A stretch of 7,270 nt of DNA, from positions 1 through 7,270 of the forward strand of contig CABXOR010000065.1 in assembly GCA_902513935.1 (NCBI GenBank). The letters are read 5' to 3'. The notes beneath the pieces are model-generated. The model ran no database searches, had not been told where the DNA came from, and saw only the letters and a program-made list of their open reading frames with translations. Position numbers and translations under genes: made by a program. This document shows positions 7,071 through 7,270 of this stretch, piece after piece. Within the stretch, counting starts at the first letter, position 1; the number at the start of each line of letters is the position of its first letter. The DNA comes from an uncultured SAR324 cluster bacterium (GTDB taxonomy: Bacteria; SAR324; NAC60-12).

Positions 7071-7270
7071 ATGCCTAGAAAAAAAGTCGTAAATACAGGT
7101 CCGAAGAAAGAAAAATTCATTCCCCTGGAAGACGAAATAATTTCAGAGGAAGAAGTTGTTGTTCCGGAGGAAGAAATAATCCCAGAGGAAGAAGAGTCTC
7201 TTCAGTTACTGGGACAACAAATTCGTGAAGCACGAATTACAAAAAATCTTTCACTAGAAAGCGTCACCGG
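7071..7270 (+). CDS. RodZ-like helix-turn-helix protein (3' end cut by window edge)
   Basis: ATG 7071 opens a frame that runs unbroken for 66 full codons to the window edge. After a basic stretch (PRKKVV, KKEK; residues 2-15) comes an acidic segment (about 19-42) with a repeated P/S-EEE-hydrophobic pattern. From residue 46 it reads LGQQIREARITKNLSLESVT, which matches the start of the HTH_25 domain of RodZ. RodZ is an inner-membrane protein that ties MreB to the elongation machinery in rod-shaped cells. Ordinary RodZ proteins begin almost directly with this domain, so an extension of about 45 residues is unusual. The membrane segment and periplasmic part, which would confirm RodZ, lie outside the window; another protein with the same HTH fold is possible. 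GAGA at 7061-7064 is only a weak ribosome site, and coupling to the gene ending 8 bp upstream is likely. Confidence 0.72.
   Translation, partial: MPRKKVVNTGPKKEKFIPLEDEIISEEEVVVPEEEIIPEEEESLQLLGQQIREARITKNLSLESVT
7143..7196 (+). repeat. Short degenerate repeats coding for PEEE-type units
   Basis: GAGGAAGAA occurs three times in frame, at 7146-7154, 7167-7175 and 7185-7193, spaced 21 and 18 bp apart. Each encodes EEE, and the copies are separated by two to four hydrophobic or proline residues. This makes a negatively charged, probably disordered linker at the N-terminus of the RodZ-like protein, and the copy number could vary by slippage. Confidence 0.6.

Overview
The window reads as a piece of a bacterial chromosome, probably from a Gram-negative with moderate to low GC. 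UvrB, TruA and thioredoxin are all of bacterial type, and the right edge enters a RodZ-like gene of rod-shape maintenance. Nothing visible fixes the phylum. Counting GC by hand on a few sampled lines gave roughly 27-42% in the left block, close to 47-48% in uvrB, and visibly low GC in the 6421-6738 spacer.

Layout. (1) Positions 1-3078, plus strand: the 3' part of a GT-A-type glycosyltransferase gene, then a complete gene for a large radical SAM protein with a B12-binding-like N-terminus. These look like accessory metabolism, probably the edge of a glycan or surface-polysaccharide locus, but the substrate cannot be read from the sequence. (2) Positions 3079-3269: a convergent spacer holding an 8-bp inverted repeat and no convincing intrinsic terminator. 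(3) Positions 6402-3270, minus strand: a tight three-gene set, trxA-truA-uvrB, with gaps of 8 and 11 bp and almost certainly co-transcribed. It joins thiol redox, tRNA pseudouridylation and nucleotide-excision repair. (4) Positions 6403-6738: an AT-rich divergent spacer with an imperfect palindrome next to a weak candidate promoter for trxA. (5) Positions 6739-7270, plus strand: a 107-residue protein resembling the NMN-binding Ia segment of NAD+-dependent DNA ligase. It is followed 8 bp later by the start of a RodZ-like gene with an unusual lysine-rich then acidic N-terminal extension, cut by the window edge.

The middle block is housekeeping. I see no CRISPR array, tRNA, rRNA, insertion sequence or defence cassette. 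The least explained items are the radical SAM protein, the ligase-Ia-like mini-protein beside the RodZ-like gene, and the palindrome upstream of trxA. I did not find strong evidence of a new multi-gene system.
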